Below are positions 3,337 to 6,034 of a stretch of DNA of 6,034 bases, one piece after another. Numbering within the stretch: position 1 is the stretch's first letter; every line of letters starts with the position of its first letter. The notes under the pieces were generated by a model. That model saw only the letters and a program-made list of their open reading frames with translations. It was not told the origin of the DNA and searched no databases. The translations under genes were made by a program, and so were the position numbers. The stretch is from Elusimicrobiota bacterium (GTDB lineage Bacteria; Elusimicrobiota; Elusimicrobia; UBA1565; UBA9628): positions 1 to 6,034 of the forward strand of contig JAHFCD010000164.1 in the NCBI GenBank assembly GCA_023249695.1, written 5' to 3'.

Positions 3337-6024
3337 TTACGCGCCCTTGCTGACCTTCTCGAGCGTGAGCCAACGGTTGGTGCCCGCGAACTTCTGGTGC
3401 ATGCGGGTGCGCGGCTCGCCGTTCGGATGGTCGATCTCGGAGAGCTGAAGGTCCGCGAGCGCGTCGATGCCGCGCGTGTGGAAGCCCTTCAGCGAGTTCT
3501 CCAGCGCCATCCCGATCGTGCGGAAGGCGAGCAAGGTCGAGAACTGGAGCGTGAAGCCCATCTTGCCCAGCATCTCGTTGGTGATCAGCTTGCCTTCCTG
3601 CTTCGCCTTGCCCCAGTGCAGGGACGGCGAGAGGTTGAAGCCGAGCATCTGGTTCGGGTAGTGCTTGTGCACGCCCTCGGCGAACTCCTGCGGCCCCTCG
3701 AGGTCCGTGTTGTTGAACTCGGGCCAGATCACGTCGACGCCGAGCGAGGCGGCCTCGAGCGCGCGGTCGATCGCGTGCTGGACGCTGCCGGCGCGGCCGC
3801 CGGGGACCGCGCCGTCCACGGCGTCGGTGCGCGCGATGACGACGAGGTTGGTCTCGGAGGCCTGCGCCGCGGCCTTCACCGCGATCAGCTTCTCGATCCA
3901 CTTATTGGTCGGCACGAGCACCTTCTCGCGCTTCACGCCGTGGTGCGCGATGATGTGGCCGCACGTGCGCTCCGCCGGGTCCTGGTCCTCGAGGTGGACG
4001 CCGCCCACGCCCGCGCGGATCAATTCGCGCGTCAGCGTGAACGTCTGGGTCGGGCCGCCGAAGCCGGCCTCGATGTCGGCGAAGATCGGGGGCGTATTCA
4101 GAATTTTACCGCCGTCGTCGTAAAAATGGCGGTCGCGGGTGCCTTCGATCCCGCGCATCAGCTCCCGCGCGAGCTCGACCATCTGGTGCGAGGGGTAGAT
4201 GCCGATGTCGGGGTACATGTTGTGCGCGACGGCGAGCTGCCAGCCGCTGGCGTAGATCGCCTCGAAGCCGAGGTCGGTCAGCAGCGATGCGGTCATCGCG
4301 TCGTAGGCGCCGGCGGTGTGCAGGAAGGACTTGGAGGGATTGGTGAGCCGGTTGGCGAACTTCTCTTTCAGGATAAGCCGCAGCTTGTCTGCGGCGTGCA
4401 CCTTCTCATGGGGCGCGTACATCTTCGCGAACTCGGCTTGGGGGTACTTCCAGGTCTTGATGCCCTCGGGCTTGGGGGCGGAGGCTTCCTTGATCATCTG
4501 CTGGCTCCATTCGCTGGCTCGTTTGTATTTATCCGCCGTGGCGGATTCCGGATTCGCGGCCAAAATCTTTCCGAGCTCGGCGTCGAACCATTCCTCGACG
4601 AGGGCGGCGTTGACCTTCACGCCCTCGGCCGTGGTCACGCCGTGGCGGACGCGCTGGGCGATCATCAGGCGATAGATGCGGTCGGTCGCCAGGTCCTCCA
4701 TGAAGTTGCCGATCAAGGCGCCGCTCTTGTCGTAGCCCTTGATCATGCGCGCGCCGAGGCGGGAGAGCACGCCGAAGCGGTATTCGATGCAGGTGCGGAT
4801 CGCGTCGCGCGTGCCGGCGACGCTAACAACACCGACGCCGTTGGGCGTCGGTGTCAGGTCCGGCCGCGACGCGCCCGCGTGCGTGACGCCGAGCTGATTG
4901 GGAGCCGGAAACTGGGAGATCGCGCCCTCATGCTGATCGGGATGGCCGGTCCAGGCGCCGTCGAAGCCGAGCGCCGCCTCGTTTTTCTTGTCGGCGGCGA
5001 GGCGCTCCTGCGCGCGCGCGTTGACCGCGGCGTCGCTGCGATCCGGGAACAGCGCGCTCATGCCGCCGATCGCGAGCGCGCCGCGCCGGTGGCACGCGTC
5101 CACCAGGCGCTTGCGCAGGTTCTGGAAGAAAGGGATGTCGTGGGGGATCGTGTTCCGGTCGGGAAGGATCCACGCCGGATCAGCGAGCTTGAATTGCAGC
5201 AGGCTCGCCATGTAGTCCCAGCGTCCCAGGTTGAGGCCGATGACGTGCCTCCGGGCCGCGAAGAGAATCTCCTCGATCTGGTGCGCGGCGGGCAGGGACT
5301 CGATCAGGAACATGATCTTCGTCGTGCCGACCGGGATGCCGATCGCCGTCTCCATGGCCGCCAGCACGTCGGAAAACCAGGCCGCTTCCTCGAAGGACTC
5401 GGTCTTCGGGATGTAGAAGCACAGCTTGGCCTGGAGCGCGGGGTCCTTGACGGCCTCGCGGCGCCGGTCGGCGGTTTCGAAAAAGACGGCCGCGAGGTCG
5501 AACAGCGAGCCCGAAACCGTTTCGCCCGGCAGGGCGTTCGTCTCGTCCAGGTGCAGCCCGCGCGGCCGGTAGAGCATGACCTGAGAGGACGGCTTGATCC
5601 TGGCCGTTTTGCCCGCGGCGTCCGTGAACGTCAGCGTTCCCCGGATCGCCGCGATCGTGTTGGCGTGCGCGGCCCGAACGTTCGGCCAATCGCTCGTGAT
5701 CGAATCCTCGCCGTCGGGCATGCAGCCCGGGTCCTTCGTGTTGCACATCGCGACGAGGAGCTTCGCGTTGTCGGCGGGGCCGGTGATCTGGTTGCGCTGG
5801 TCGTTCGCCCAGGCGGGAACGCTCAGGCGCCACGCCCCCGCGGACGCCTCGGACTCGGGAAGGTAGGCCGGCGCGCTGCCGGCGTGAGCGGCCTCGAGAG
5901 CGCGGCGCCGGGCCTCAAGCAGGGACCGGCGGCGCGGCTCGAAGTCCCGGTGCAGGGGAAGAAAGAATCCGCGGAGCTCGGCGGACGGCGCGTCTTGAGG
6001 TCGGGGAGCGCTGGATTCGGGCAT
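3337..6024 (-). CDS. aceB-aceA: Bifunctional glyoxylate-cycle enzyme: malate synthase (N-terminal) fused to isocitrate lyase (C-terminal)
   Basis: One 895-residue frame carries both glyoxylate-shunt enzymes. Isocitrate lyase splits isocitrate into succinate and glyoxylate; malate synthase condenses glyoxylate with acetyl-CoA to malate. Residues about 16-513 are a malate synthase of the AceB (MSA) type: DQRNQITGP (75-83), RGLHLDE (155-161) with catalytic R155, FYIPKTESFEEAAWFSDV (203-220), IESLP with E242 and GLNLGRWDY with D270 (Mg ligands), EAALGFDGAWTGHP (349-362), and MEDLATDRIYR with presumed base D444. After a linker of about 8 residues (514-521), residues 522-895 are isocitrate lyase: YASGWQ (591-596), FADIEAGFGG with Mg-binding D650, HLEDQ with H677, TCGH with C688, ARTDA with R732, E769, and NLSPSLHW (797-804). 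The lyase signature reads RTCGH instead of KKCGH. The ATG at 6024 fits the family start, but the frame stays open to the window edge and no ribosome-binding site is visible in the 10 nt upstream, so a slightly longer N-terminus is possible. Function is inferred from motif alignment from memory. Confidence 0.95.
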   Translation of the reverse strand: MPESSAPRPQDAPSAELRGFFLPLHRDFEPRRRSLLEARRRALEAAHAGSAPAYLPESEASAGAWRLSVPAWANDQRNQITGPADNAKLLVAMCNTKDPGCMPDGEDSITSDWPNVRAAHANTIAAIRGTLTFTDAAGKTARIKPSSQVMLYRPRGLHLDETNALPGETVSGSLFDLAAVFFETADRRREAVKDPALQAKLCFYIPKTESFEEAAWFSDVLAAMETAIGIPVGTTKIMFLIESLPAAHQIEEILFAARRHVIGLNLGRWDYMASLLQFKLADPAWILPDRNTIPHDIPFFQNLRKRLVDACHRRGALAIGGMSALFPDRSDAAVNARAQERLAADKKNEAALGFDGAWTGHPDQHEGAISQFPAPNQLGVTHAGASRPDLTPTPNGVGVVSVAGTRDAIRTCIEYRFGVLSRLGARMIKGYDKSGALIGNFMEDLATDRIYRLMIAQRVRHGVTTAEGVKVNAALVEEWFDAELGKILAANPESATADKYKRASEWSQQMIKEASAPKPEGIKTWKYPQAEFAKMYAPHEKVHAADKLRLILKEKFANRLTNPSKSFLHTAGAYDAMTASLLTDLGFEAIYASGWQLAVAHNMYPDIGIYPSHQMVELARELMRGIEGTRDRHFYDDGGKILNTPPIFADIEAGFGGPTQTFTLTRELIRAGVGGVHLEDQDPAERTCGHIIAHHGVKREKVLVPTNKWIEKLIAVKAAAQASETNLVVIARTDAVDGAVPGGRAGSVQHAIDRALEAASLGVDVIWPEFNNTDLEGPQEFAEGVHKHYPNQMLGFNLSPSLHWGKAKQEGKLITNEMLGKMGFTLQFSTLLAFRTIGMALENSLKGFHTRGIDALADLQLSEIDHPNGEPRTRMHQKFAGTNRWLTLEKVSKGA
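4829..4854. repeat. Perfect 11-bp inverted repeat (4-nt loop) inside the malate synthase coding region
   Basis: ACACCGACGCC at 4829-4839 is the exact reverse complement of 4844-4854, separated by GTTG. It encodes TPTPNGVGV (residues 391-399) in the malate synthase half. On the coding strand the hairpin is followed by TGTTAGC and not by a T run, so it does not look like a full intrinsic terminator. A pause or RNA-stability element is possible; chance in GC-rich codons is the alternative. Confidence 0.6.
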
Positions 6025-6034
6025 GGGGCTCGTG

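Noticed and set aside
5180..5833. A 217-codon minus-strand frame within the malate synthase region
   Set aside because: It is an Arg/Pro/Gly-rich out-of-phase shadow of the conserved synthase sequence.
3337..6024. Two separate genes (aceA and aceB) accidentally joined by missing a stop
   Set aside because: The frame is continuous through the junction, no internal start with a ribosome-binding site is evident for the lyase half, and the linker is too short to hold an intergenic region. Only an assembly error would restore two genes.

Overview
This is a GC-rich bacterial chromosomal segment (roughly two thirds G+C by eye) with five protein-coding genes and one tRNA gene. Four genes and the tRNA read rightward (1-3251) and one large gene reads leftward (3337-6024). 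The two blocks converge on a strong bidirectional terminator at about 3278-3321. No integrase, transposase, CRISPR array or phage gene is visible. The taxon cannot be fixed from this sequence. Metabolically it looks like an aerobic or facultative heterotroph able to grow on acetate or fatty acids, with dTDP-sugar surface polysaccharide. The style of the secreted proteins (signal peptide, EF-hand loop, Ala/Gly/Pro-rich spacer, C-terminal membrane helix) would suit high-GC Elusimicrobiota or a myxobacteria-like lineage, but that is a weak guess.

Left part (1-1493): the 3' end of an unidentified gene (stop at 210-212) is followed after 6 nt, in the same frame, by a 424-aa secreted or membrane-anchored protein. 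The latter has a signal peptide, one textbook EF-hand calcium loop, long disordered stretches, a small core with two cysteines, and a C-terminal membrane helix ending in RRKG.

Middle (1491-3251): a -10-like TAAAAT overlaps the stop codon of the preceding gene. It is followed by a tRNA with anticodon CAU (acceptor-stem features favour the lysidine-type tRNA-Ile2 over elongator tRNA-Met). Only 21 nt later rfbA/rmlA begins (glucose-1-phosphate thymidylyltransferase, first step of dTDP-L-rhamnose synthesis). One nucleotide after its stop comes a GTG-started, single-pass membrane protein of unknown function. The tRNA, rfbA and the membrane protein may share one transcript.

Right part (3337-6024, minus strand): one 895-codon frame encodes both enzymes specific to the glyoxylate cycle, malate synthase (N-terminal, AceB type) and isocitrate lyase (C-terminal, AceA type), joined by a very short linker. 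This is the main discovery candidate. Bifunctional glyoxylate-cycle proteins are known from nematodes, where the order is reversed (lyase first). The lyase half also carries RTCGH in place of the canonical KKCGH catalytic signature, while other catalytic residues of both halves are retained.
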